Source: DATKCN01 sp035513175 | GTDB taxonomy: Bacteria; Chloroflexota; Chloroflexia; Thermomicrobiales; CFX8 | Reading direction: 5' to 3' | NCBI GenBank assembly: GCA_035513175.1 | Contig: DATKCN010000079.1 | Span: forward strand, 1 to 13,131 | DNA: 13,131 nucleotides | Shown here: positions 6,501 through 13,131 of the stretch, in pieces | How the letters are laid out: each line of letters starts with the position of its first letter | Numbering within the stretch: the stretch's first letter is position 1 | Position numbers and translations under genes: made by a program | Notes under the pieces: generated by a model | Database searches by the model: none | Told to the model about the DNA's origin: nothing | Seen by the model: only the letters and a program-made list of their open reading frames with translations

Positions 6501-8078
6501 ATGACCGACAACCGCGACACGAGCGCCGCCATCGCGTTCCACAACGCGACGAAGTACTCGCTGATCAACCAGGGGCAGGAGGACGCCAACATCCTGATGG
6601 GCACGCCGCCTCATCTGGAGAACGCGATCTGGCAGGAGGACTGGTCGATCGAGCCCAGCCCATTCAAGCACTACACGACGGCTGAGACGATCGCCCTGCC
6701 CCGCGAGTTTGCCCCCTTTACCCTGTCGATCCTCGACGCCATCGCCGACACAGGCGATCTGGCGGGCGGCGGCACGCCGGATCTCGACGCGCTGGCCCGC
6801 ATCTGCCTGCTCTCGAACGGCATCTTGAAAACCGGCGGGCACGGCACGGGCCGCGTGATCGAGTACCGCGCGGCAGGCGGCACCGGCGCGCGCTATCATC
6901 TGGAGTTGTACATCGTCTGTGGGGACCTGCCGGGGCTTGACGCCGGGGTCTATCACTACGACGCGAAGAAGCACGCCTTCCGCACGCTGCGGCGTGGCGA
7001 CTACCGCGCCGCGCTGGTCGAGGCCAGCGGTGACGAGCCGTCGGTCGCGTCGGCCCCGGCGGTGCTCGTCGCCGCCAGCACCTACTGGCGCAACGCATGG
7101 CGCTACAAGGGCCGCGCCTACCGCCACGTCTACTGGGACCTCGGCACGACCCTCGCCAACATCCTTGCCGTCGCGGCCGCCTCAGACCTCTCGTCGGCGG
7201 TCGTCATGGGTTACGTCGACCAGGACGTGAACCGGTTGCTCGGTGTTGATGGCGAGCGGGAGTCGGCCGTCTGCCTCGTGCCGCTGGGGCGCGGAGACGG
7301 ACCAACAACCACGCAGCTCGTCGAGCCGCTGGCGCTGGAGACCGTCCCAATCTCCGCGCGCGAGGTCGAATTTCCCCACATCACCGCAATCAACCGGTCG
7401 ACGCAGCTGACGGACGCCGACGAGGCCGTCCGGTGGCGGTCGGCCCCGCTGCATCGCGTGGACGCGCAGCCGACCGGCGATCTCGTCCCGCTCAGGCCGC
7501 TGCTGGCGAACGATGTGCCGCGCATGACCGTCGATGACGCAATCCGCCGCCGTCGCTCGACCCGCCACTACGCTGTCGAGACGCCGATCCCGTTCGGCGC
7601 CGTCTCAACCCTGCTGGAGCGCGCGAACCGGGGCGTGGCGCTCGACTGCGCGCCCGCGCTGCCGTTGGTCGACCCCTACCTGATCGTCAACAACGTCGAG
7701 GAGCTGGCGCAGGGCGCGTACGCCTACCATCCGGAGCACGCGGCGCTGGAGCGGCTGCGACCGGGAAGCCTGCGCGAGCAGGCCACGGCGCTGGCCTGCG
7801 GGCAGGGTTACGCCGGGGAGTCGCACGTCAACCTCTACTACCTGGCTGACCTGGAGCCGATCCTCGAACGCTACGGCAATCGGGGCTACCGGTTGGCGCA
7901 GGTTCAGTCCGCCCTGCTGGCGAGCCGCCTGCATCTCGGCACGCACGCCTTCGGGCTCGGCGCGGTCGGCTCCACGTCGGTCGACGACGAGGTCACCGCC
8001 TTCTTCGCGCCCCACGCAGCCGGCAAGAGCTTCATGTTCATTCTGACGTTTGGGAAGCGACGCCGCCGCGGAGCGTGA
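6501..8078 (+). CDS. SagB/ThcOx-type FMN oxidoreductase with two nitroreductase-like domains
   Basis: The 525-residue product has two nitroreductase-like halves. The first begins FHNATKYSLINQG and continues PSPFKHYTTAETIALPREF, the usual head of SagB-type proteins, then GLDAGVYHYD and a cofactor-contact stretch (YRHVYWDLGTTLANILAVAA) ending VDQDVNRLLGVDG. The second has AIRRRRSTRHY (FMN phosphate contact) and ends HAFGLGAVG and SFMFILTFG. In azole-modified peptide clusters such enzymes oxidise azolines to azoles with FMN; here no cyclodehydratase (YcaO) or precursor peptide is seen, so the job is open. AAGGAGG (6489-6495) fits ATG 6501 at 5 nt; ATG 6498 and GTG 6486 are less well spaced. No membrane segment. 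Confidence 0.85.
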   Translation: MTDNRDTSAAIAFHNATKYSLINQGQEDANILMGTPPHLENAIWQEDWSIEPSPFKHYTTAETIALPREFAPFTLSILDAIADTGDLAGGGTPDLDALARICLLSNGILKTGGHGTGRVIEYRAAGGTGARYHLELYIVCGDLPGLDAGVYHYDAKKHAFRTLRRGDYRAALVEASGDEPSVASAPAVLVAASTYWRNAWRYKGRAYRHVYWDLGTTLANILAVAAASDLSSAVVMGYVDQDVNRLLGVDGERESAVCLVPLGRGDGPTTTQLVEPLALETVPISAREVEFPHITAINRSTQLTDADEAVRWRSAPLHRVDAQPTGDLVPLRPLLANDVPRMTVDDAIRRRRSTRHYAVETPIPFGAVSTLLERANRGVALDCAPALPLVDPYLIVNNVEELAQGAYAYHPEHAALERLRPGSLREQATALACGQGYAGESHVNLYYLADLEPILERYGNRGYRLAQVQSALLASRLHLGTHAFGLGAVGSTSVDDEVTAFFAPHAAGKSFMFILTFGKRRRRGA

Positions 8079-8161
8079 CGTCCGTTGGATGGTGGTAATC
8101 TGCCGGCGCGCTGACATCGTCTCGCGCGTGTGTAATCACGTCACTGCCAAGGAGGCACGGA

Positions 8162-8755
8162 ATGGCATTCCGCACGCTGTATCGACGCGCCCCACGCGGC
8201 CTGCTCCACGCGCTGACCGTGTTTGTCGTGCTCCTCGCGGGCGCGGGCATCGGCGCCGGAGCGTTCGCCCTCGCGCATGGCGGGGACACGACGCGCGTCC
8301 ACGGCTGTGTCAACACGGGTTCCGGGGCGCTCCGCGTCATCGACGCCAGCGGGCAGTGCCGCAACAACGAGCAGGCGCTGGACTGGAGCATCGAAGGCCC
8401 GGCCGGACCGCAGGGTGAGCGGGGTGAATCGGGCGATCAGGGTCCTTCGGGCGACTTCACCGGCGTCTTCACCAGCGACAACGGCCTGTACTCGCTCAGC
8501 GTCACCGATGACGGCATCGTGCTGACCAGCCCGACCGGCAGCCTTCGGATGACCGACTTCAACACCACCCTGACGGACAGGACGGTTCGAATCGAGGGTG
8601 AGGCAACGACACGCGTCAATGGCGGCGTGGTGATCCTGAATTGCGGCCCGACAGACGGTGGGTTCCCGGTGGCGCGTGTCAACGACCAGGTTCTCATCTC
8701 GTCCCCGGTGTCGGGGGCAATCATGAGTGGGTCACAGACCGTCACGGCATGCTGA
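8162..8755 (+). CDS. Secreted or anchored collagen-like protein
   Basis: The 197-residue product has an N-terminal membrane segment at about 14-40 (LLHALTVFVVLLAGAGIGAG) that is a signal peptide or signal anchor. Then comes VHGCVNTGSGALRVIDASG with two cysteines, typical of actinobacterial and Chloroflexota surface proteins, and seven Gly-X-Y triplets at 79-99 (GPAGPQGERGESGDQGPS and one more). The rest is beta-rich and polar, with GLYSLSVTDDGIVLTSPTGS resembling the repeat strands of phage-spike-like tails, and ends in a cysteine (TVTAC). It probably trimerises through the collagen stretch at the surface; role unknown. AAGGAGG at 8150-8156 precedes the ATG by 5-6 nt. It lies 83 nt after the SagB-type gene on the same strand; a functional link is not shown. 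Confidence 0.75.
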   Translation: MAFRTLYRRAPRGLLHALTVFVVLLAGAGIGAGAFALAHGGDTTRVHGCVNTGSGALRVIDASGQCRNNEQALDWSIEGPAGPQGERGESGDQGPSGDFTGVFTSDNGLYSLSVTDDGIVLTSPTGSLRMTDFNTTLTDRTVRIEGEATTRVNGGVVILNCGPTDGGFPVARVNDQVLISSPVSGAIMSGSQTVTAC

Positions 8756-8774
8756 TGGCCGTCCCAGCGCAGGC

Positions 8775-8816
8775 GGCGCGCGTCATCCGTAACCGACTGT
8801 GCGGTGATGGCGCGCC
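8775..8816. terminator. Possible bidirectional terminator hairpin between convergent genes
   Basis: GGCGCGC (8775-8781) pairs with GCGCGCC (8810-8816), CATC (8784-8787) with GATG (8806-8809) after a 2-nt bulge, and ACCG (8792-8795) with CGGT (8802-8805). It fills the gap between two convergent stops at 8755 and 8828. Neither strand shows a U-tract, so termination may need Rho. Confidence 0.4.
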
Positions 8817-8827
8817 CCCGCTTCAAG

Positions 8828-11257
8828 CTACAACGCGCTGGCGGCGCTGACCTGGTCGATGTGTTCAACCGGACGAACCTGGCACAGATACGCGCGGTGC
8901 GGGACCGAGCCGCTGACCGCGTCGATCCACTCATTCCCGATGATCAGATTGAAGTTCGCGCCGTCCGCGCTGAACGGTTCATAGCCCGGAGCGCCGATCT
9001 CGTCGCACGCCTGCCACCACCCGTGCTGACCGCAGACGACGTCGGGATGCAGGTCTTCGTTCAGCTTCGCTCTGGCCCGCACGCTCCCGTTGGGCGTCTC
9101 GATGCTCACCCAGTCGCCCGCGTTGATGCCGCGAGCGGCAGCGGCGATTGGATGCAGCTCGACCTCCGGGTCCATCGCCAACCGCCGCAGCTTCGGGATC
9201 GCCCGGTGCTGGCTTTCGCAGAAGAGGTGGTGCTTCGTGCAGGTGAGGACCAGCGGGAATCGCGCCGTTAGATCTGGCCGGGACAGGGGGCTGACCAATG
9301 GTTCGACGTAGTCCGGCAGCGGCGTGTAGCCGTGGAGGAGCAGTGTTTCGGAATAGAGCTCCACCTTGCGCGTGGGTGTATTGAAGCCCCGCGCGACGCC
9401 GTTCTCCGTCTCCGCGAACTTTCGGTGACGCGTCGTCGTAGTTGCCCGCACGCCAGCGGGCTGCTGACGCAGCGTGTCGAGCAAAATGCCCGTCGGCTCC
9501 AGCTGATGGCGGTAGGCCGCCTCGATGTCGCCGTCCCAGAAGCGCGAACCAAGCCCGAGCCGACAGGCAAGGTCGAACACGATCTGCGTGTCCGAGCGGG
9601 CCTCGCCGGGAGGCTCCGCCACCGCCTGCCGGAGCTGGACCAGCGAAGCAGCGTCCTCGCTGCCCTCGAAGCCGATCTTCAGCGCCTCGCGCTCGAACGC
9701 GCTGGCGACCGGCAGCACCACGTCGGCCAGCTCGGCGGTCGGGTTCATGAACAGGTCCGCGTGGACGTAGAACTCCAACGACGCCAGCGCCTGGCGCCCG
9801 CGCGCGCCGTCGGCGTGGGAGAGCAGCAGATTGGCGCCGAACCCCACCAGACCGCGCACCTGGTACGGCTGTCCATGCAGGATGCCGCGATACAACTCGT
9901 CCGTCGTGACCAACCCCCAGCGGGACGGACCCAGCGGGCGTTCGCGCATGCCAAGCGCGGGCGCCCGCTGGCGCTCCGGCGGCATTCCGGCGCTGGCAAC
10001 CGGCGCGGACGGAACCGTGCCGAACAGCACATTGCCGCCCGGGGAGTCCAGGCTGCCGGTCAACGCGTAGAGCTGAGCGATCGCTCTGGCGATCTGGGTG
10101 GAGTTCGTCTGCATTTCGACGCCACTCCAGGCGTAGTAGGCCACCGGCCGTGCTTTCCAGAGCAACTCGGCGGCGCGCTCGATCTCTGCGCGCCCGACTC
10201 CCGTAATGTCTTCGACCTGTGCGAGTGTATGCTGGCGGCACAGCTCGCGGGTGAGATCGAACACGGGCTGGCAGGCAACGTTTCCGCCCACTTCGTCCAG
10301 GCTGAAGCTGCCGAACAACGCCAGGTCTGCCGTGTCGCTTTCGTATGTGGCGCTGTCCGGATCGTAGAGGACGGGGCGCCCCTGCGACTCGTTCCAGGCC
10401 ACGTAGCGCCCGTCACCTTCGTCGCCCGTGAGGTCGCCTGCTCGCAGCAGGCGCCCGGTGTCCGCGCGCACGAGAAGCGGGCCGTTCGTCCAAGCGCGGA
10501 TGAACTCCTCGTCGAACCAGCCGCGCTCGATCATGACCTGCGCCATGCCAAGCGCCAGCAGGCCATCGGTCCCGGGGCGCACGCGCAGCCAGACATCGGC
10601 CCGTCGCGCGGGAGCGGTCTGACGAGGATCGACGACGATCAGGCGCGCGCCGCGTTTCTGCGCCTCCACCGTCGCCGTGGCATGGGCCAGCCGGGCATGG
10701 TTCGGGTTGTAGCCCCAGAACAGGATGCACCCGGCCTGCTCCAGGTCCGGCATGTAGCTCCCTGGGACCGCCGTCCCGAAGGTGAACTCCGGGGCCATGT
10801 AGCGCCCCCAGCCACACAGCTCCATCGAGAGACAGAGATTCGGGCTGCCAACTGCGTCAATGAGCCGCTGGATCCATATCATCGAGTCGTCGGATGCCGA
10901 TGTGGACGGGGACACCAGGCTGAAAGCGACGCTCTCGGGCCCACTTTCTTCCGCGAATTGCCGCATCCGGCTCGCGGTGAGATCGAGTGCTTCGTCCCAG
11001 CTGATCGGCTGCCAGCCGGGGTCCGGGTCGCCCTTCGGACGCGTGCGCTTCAGCGGCTGGCGCAGCCGGTCACCGTGATAGACAATCTCTGGCGCCGCGC
11101 GGCCTTTGGCACACAGCGCTTTGCCGGTCGGGTGCGACGGGTCGGGCTCGAGAGCGACGAATCGCCCGTCCTCGACGACCGCGATGGCTCCGCAACGCGA
11201 AACGCACATCGCGCAGTAGCACGGGATGCGCGCGATTGAGGACGCTGTTCCTACCAT
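8828..11257 (-). CDS. Molybdopterin oxidoreductase, [4Fe-4S] Cys-ligand type (complete)
   Basis: The 809-residue protein begins with an iron-sulfur motif, C15-x2-C18-x3-C22 with C49 in ALCAKGR, and Lys51 of the electron-transfer CxKG site. SWDEALDLTASRM (86-98) and GYNPNHARLAH lie in the catalytic domains; Cys148 in SMELCGWGRY is the likely Mo ligand. PTAELADVVLPVAS and the C-terminal CTKHHLFCESQHR and INAGDWVSIETPNGSVRARA belong to the cofactor-binding domain. The family holds formate dehydrogenases and polysulfide/thiosulfate/arsenate-type enzymes; the substrate is unknown. No Tat signal is seen, so it is probably cytoplasmic, and no ferredoxin-like or membrane subunit is adjacent. AAAGGGG lies 7 nt upstream of ATG 11257. 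It is divergent from TetR. Confidence 0.9.
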   Translation of the reverse strand: MVGTASSIARIPCYCAMCVSRCGAIAVVEDGRFVALEPDPSHPTGKALCAKGRAAPEIVYHGDRLRQPLKRTRPKGDPDPGWQPISWDEALDLTASRMRQFAEESGPESVAFSLVSPSTSASDDSMIWIQRLIDAVGSPNLCLSMELCGWGRYMAPEFTFGTAVPGSYMPDLEQAGCILFWGYNPNHARLAHATATVEAQKRGARLIVVDPRQTAPARRADVWLRVRPGTDGLLALGMAQVMIERGWFDEEFIRAWTNGPLLVRADTGRLLRAGDLTGDEGDGRYVAWNESQGRPVLYDPDSATYESDTADLALFGSFSLDEVGGNVACQPVFDLTRELCRQHTLAQVEDITGVGRAEIERAAELLWKARPVAYYAWSGVEMQTNSTQIARAIAQLYALTGSLDSPGGNVLFGTVPSAPVASAGMPPERQRAPALGMRERPLGPSRWGLVTTDELYRGILHGQPYQVRGLVGFGANLLLSHADGARGRQALASLEFYVHADLFMNPTAELADVVLPVASAFEREALKIGFEGSEDAASLVQLRQAVAEPPGEARSDTQIVFDLACRLGLGSRFWDGDIEAAYRHQLEPTGILLDTLRQQPAGVRATTTTRHRKFAETENGVARGFNTPTRKVELYSETLLLHGYTPLPDYVEPLVSPLSRPDLTARFPLVLTCTKHHLFCESQHRAIPKLRRLAMDPEVELHPIAAAARGINAGDWVSIETPNGSVRARAKLNEDLHPDVVCGQHGWWQACDEIGAPGYEPFSADGANFNLIIGNEWIDAVSGSVPHRAYLCQVRPVEHIDQVSAASAL

Positions 11258-11349
11258 CCTGGATCCCCTTTCGAGCTACTGGTGGACGATGTCGCACGAA
11301 GGTGGCGAACGTGCCGGCAGTCGTGTCAGCGTGACGAACGAGATGTCCC

Positions 11350-11377
11350 AGTATAGCGTGGTCGCCGCACCCATCAA
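11350..11377 (-). promoter_or_regulatory. Promoter of the complete molybdoenzyme gene
   Basis: Read on the minus strand, TTGATG (11377-11372) and TATACT (11355-11350) are spaced by 16 bp; -10 matches five of six bases, -35 four of six. The transcript would carry a leader of about 85 nt before ATG 11257. Confidence 0.5.
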
Positions 11378-11605
11378 CGCCTGACGCTTTGACCGGGCGA
11401 ACGGCGACGCATCCTCCGCCTCGTAGCCTCGGTTCGCACCTCGCATCCCTCACACACCAAATCTCCCGGCGCCGCTCCATCTCGTCCGCCTGCATGCGTC
11501 CGTCCGCTCCCGTGCAGCACATCGTGGGACCAGCGATGATTCGGCGCGGTGACCGGTTGGCATGGACGCGGAGCTGTGACGGGCGCCCCTCCCGTTGCCG
11601 GCATC

Positions 11606-11634
11606 TTGACAACCGGGCGGCTCTCGACTAGACT
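11606..11634 (+). promoter_or_regulatory. Promoter of the TetR gene
   Basis: A consensus -35 TTGACA (11606-11611) is followed after 17 bp by TAGACT (11629-11634). The start of transcription would be near 11641, a few bases before the palindrome at 11646-11661, and about 43 nt upstream of the GTG start. Confidence 0.75.
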
Positions 11635-11645
11635 GGCATTGTATC

Positions 11646-11661
11646 TGAAACGAGCGTTTCA
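11646..11661. promoter_or_regulatory. TetR-type operator palindrome
   Basis: TGAAACG-AG-CGTTTCA is a perfect inverted repeat with 7-bp arms and a 2-bp centre. This form is typical of TetR/AcrR-family operators. It lies directly after the transcription start inferred from the promoter at 11606-11634 and 22 bp before the regulator's start codon, so autoregulation is the likely function. Its use by this regulator is inferred from position. Confidence 0.7.
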
Positions 11662-11683
11662 CTTATTCGGGAGCTGTATCGAC

Positions 11684-12325
11684 GTGGCGCGACGACGCGA
11701 CGGACAGGTGACGCGCGATGCGATCGTGGTCGCCGCCATCCGGATACTAGCTCGTGACGGGTATCAAGGGCTGTCGGCGCGGGCGATTGCTGCCGAATCG
11801 GGCACGAATCTGGCGCGTGTCAACTATTACTTCGGCTCGAAGCAGAATCTGCTGCTGGAGGTCTTCGTCGCGCTCGATGACGAGAAGGTCGGGCGGCAGC
11901 GGCGGATGTACGAGGAGCCGAACGCGCCACTCAGTCGCAAATGGCGCACGGCGGTTGCGTTCTACCGCGAGGACCTCGCTGACGGGTACGTCCGCATCAT
12001 GCAGGAGCTGTATGCCGTCGGGTACGGAGATGCGCGCGTCGGCCAGCGGGTCCGGGAGCGCATGAACACGTGGAGGTCGTTGATCGCCGAGACAATGAGA
12101 GCCTCCCTGCCAGAGCTGAGCATCGATCTTGCCCCCGAAATGGTCGCGAGCGCGCTGGTGAGCTTCTGGCTCGGCATGGAGTCGCAGCACCTGGCCGGCG
12201 CAAGCGAGGACGAGGGCCATTTCTTCGCCATCCTCGACACGGTTGGAGATTGGCTCGAGGCGCTGGAGCACCGGGCAGCGGGTTCTGCCGACCGCGGCCA
12301 CCTGGTAACGCCGGCGCCCGACTGA
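11684..12325 (+). CDS. TetR/AcrR-family transcriptional regulator
   Basis: The 213-residue product has an N-terminal TetR helix-turn-helix: TRDAIVVAAIRILARDGYQG, then SARAIAAESGTNLARVNYYF and GSKQNLLLEVF (through about residue 60), the usual signature of this family. The C-terminal about 150 residues form the ligand-binding, dimerising helical domain; the ligand is unknown. GTG 11684 is chosen because GGGAG lies 10 nt upstream and the encoded start VARRRDG fits the usual short tail; an open frame extends further upstream but crosses the promoter and operator. It is followed after 32 nt by the alpha/beta hydrolase gene on the same strand, so it probably controls both, and perhaps the divergent molybdoenzyme. 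Confidence 0.9.
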   Translation: MARRRDGQVTRDAIVVAAIRILARDGYQGLSARAIAAESGTNLARVNYYFGSKQNLLLEVFVALDDEKVGRQRRMYEEPNAPLSRKWRTAVAFYREDLADGYVRIMQELYAVGYGDARVGQRVRERMNTWRSLIAETMRASLPELSIDLAPEMVASALVSFWLGMESQHLAGASEDEGHFFAILDTVGDWLEALEHRAAGSADRGHLVTPAPD

Positions 12326-12357
12326 ACGCGCGGATCAGTGACAGGAGGTGATGCAAC

Positions 12358-13131
12358 ATGCGCGCGCTCGAACCAGACAGCCATGGATTCGCGGTCAACC
12401 CGCTCGACGGCGTGCGGATCGCCTGGGAGGCCTGGGACCCGCCTGACGCTGAGCGGTTGGTCGTCTTCCTGCCGACCTGGAGTCTCGTGCACAGCCGTAT
12501 CTGGAAGTTCCAGGTCCCGTACTTCGCGTATCAGGGCATGCGTGTGGTCACGTTTGACGGTCGCGGCAACGGGAGGTCGGACCGGCCGGCCAGTGGCTAC
12601 ACGACCGACCACTTCACTCAGGACACCCTTGCGGTGCTCGATGCGCTGAACATCCAGCAGGCTGCCGTCGTCGCCCATTCGGCCGGCGGGCGCTGGGCAA
12701 TTCAGCTCGCCGCCGAGCATCCCGAACGCGTGACCCATCTCGCCCTCATCGCTCCGGCCGTGCGCTTCCATGAGACGCCGGAATCCCTCGCCGGATTTCA
12801 CTCGACGCCGCCGGACCGTGAGGGGTTCCACAAGTACACGGAGCTGCACTGGCGTGAGGATTATCCCGACTTCGTCAACTGGTTCTTCGCGACGATCTGC
12901 AACGAGCCGCACTCGACCAAGCAGATCGAGGACGGGGTCGGCTGGGGACTGGAGACAACGGCCGAAGTCCTCATCGCCACGACCAACGAACGTGTCACGC
13001 CGCATCTGGCCGAGCTGGCGGCCGCCGTGCGCTGCCCGGCGCTGGTGTTGCATGGCGACCGAGACGAGATCATCTCGCTCGACGTGGGTCGCGCCGTCCA
13101 CCAGTCGATCGCCGGTTCGCGGATGGTCGTG
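12358..13131 (+). CDS. Alpha/beta hydrolase (C-terminus cut by window edge)
   Basis: 258 residues are visible and the frame is open at the right edge. The fold is shown by LVVFLPTWSLVHSRIWKFQV, then VVTFDGRGNGRSDRP, the nucleophile elbow VAHSAGGRWA with Ser108 (Ala-x-Ser-x-Gly in place of the usual first Gly), and LHGDRDEI with the acid Asp236; the catalytic histidine should lie beyond the edge. It is preceded by CAGGAGGTGAT (12342-12352), a near-perfect complement to the 16S 3' end, 9 nt from the ATG, so it is likely well translated. It lies 32 nt after TetR and is probably its regulated target. Some family members carry extra C-terminal domains, which cannot be judged here. Confidence 0.88.
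   Translation, partial: MRALEPDSHGFAVNPLDGVRIAWEAWDPPDAERLVVFLPTWSLVHSRIWKFQVPYFAYQGMRVVTFDGRGNGRSDRPASGYTTDHFTQDTLAVLDALNIQQAAVVAHSAGGRWAIQLAAEHPERVTHLALIAPAVRFHETPESLAGFHSTPPDREGFHKYTELHWREDYPDFVNWFFATICNEPHSTKQIEDGVGWGLETTAEVLIATTNERVTPHLAELAAAVRCPALVLHGDRDEIISLDVGRAVHQSIAGSRMVV

Larger units (their letters stand above)
11258..11683. other. Divergent intergenic region between the molybdoenzyme and TetR genes
   Basis: The 426-nt gap holds a leftward promoter (11350-11377), a rightward promoter (11606-11634) and a TetR-type palindrome (11646-11661). Positions 11380-11605 have short open frames on both strands, but they lack a ribosome-binding site and have basic, low-complexity translations, so I call none as a gene. 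I see no RNA gene or repeat there. Confidence 0.5.

Noticed and set aside
9332..11239. Plus-strand open frame of about 635 codons
   Set aside because: Antisense to the complete molybdoenzyme gene; high GC keeps the opposite frame open. No domain or ribosome-binding site is visible.
11389..11631. Possible small gene in the divergent intergenic region
   Set aside because: No ribosome-binding site, no recognisable sequence, and it runs through the TetR promoter.
11962..13101. Minus-strand open frame of about 380 codons
   Set aside because: Antisense to TetR and the terminal hydrolase, which both have clear motifs and ribosome-binding sites.

Overview
The window is high-GC bacterial chromosome with strong Shine-Dalgarno sites (AGGAGG-like cores before several starts) and frequent GTG/TTG starts. 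The gene mix points to a Chloroflexota lineage such as a Thermomicrobia-like bacterium: two molybdopterin oxidoreductases, a DUF1786 protein, an excisionase-type antitoxin with a PIN toxin, a two-domain SagB-type oxidoreductase, and a short collagen-like surface protein. There is no rRNA or marker gene, so this assignment is an inference and an actinobacterial origin cannot be excluded. I saw no tRNA, CRISPR array or complete insertion sequence.

Layout, left to right. (1) Positions 1-1445, minus strand: N-terminal part of a DMSO reductase/biotin sulfoxide reductase-type molybdoenzyme that runs off the left edge. (2) 1446-1694: intergenic region with two strong inverted repeats. (3) 1695-1897: remnant of a cysteine hydrolase (isochorismatase fold) that lost its middle and is frameshifted; it abuts a DUF1786 gene (1894-3003), then a small winged-helix protein (3101-3328). 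(4) 3423-4560: a toxin-antitoxin locus with its own promoter; the antitoxin is intact but the PIN toxin carries a 2-bp frameshift. (5) 4557-5808: a GNAT acetyltransferase and a small alpha/beta hydrolase, facing a second GNAT gene on the minus strand (5867-6412). (6) 6501-8755: the SagB-type protein and the collagen-like protein. (7) 8828-11257, minus strand: a complete Cys-type molybdopterin oxidoreductase with an N-terminal [4Fe-4S] motif. (8) 11606 to the right edge: a TetR regulator with a clear promoter and a palindromic operator, followed 32 nt later by an alpha/beta hydrolase cut by the right edge.

The parts read as several small independent units, not one pathway. Likely co-transcribed sets are the hydrolase remnant with DUF1786, antitoxin with toxin (GNAT overlapping), and TetR with the terminal hydrolase. 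The two molybdoenzymes belong to different subfamilies and neither has an electron-transfer or membrane subunit beside it in the window. The points most worth a second look are the two broken genes, the paired inverted repeats at 1534-1620, the TetR operator, and the SagB-type protein without azole-peptide partners. I did not find a convincing undescribed multi-gene system.
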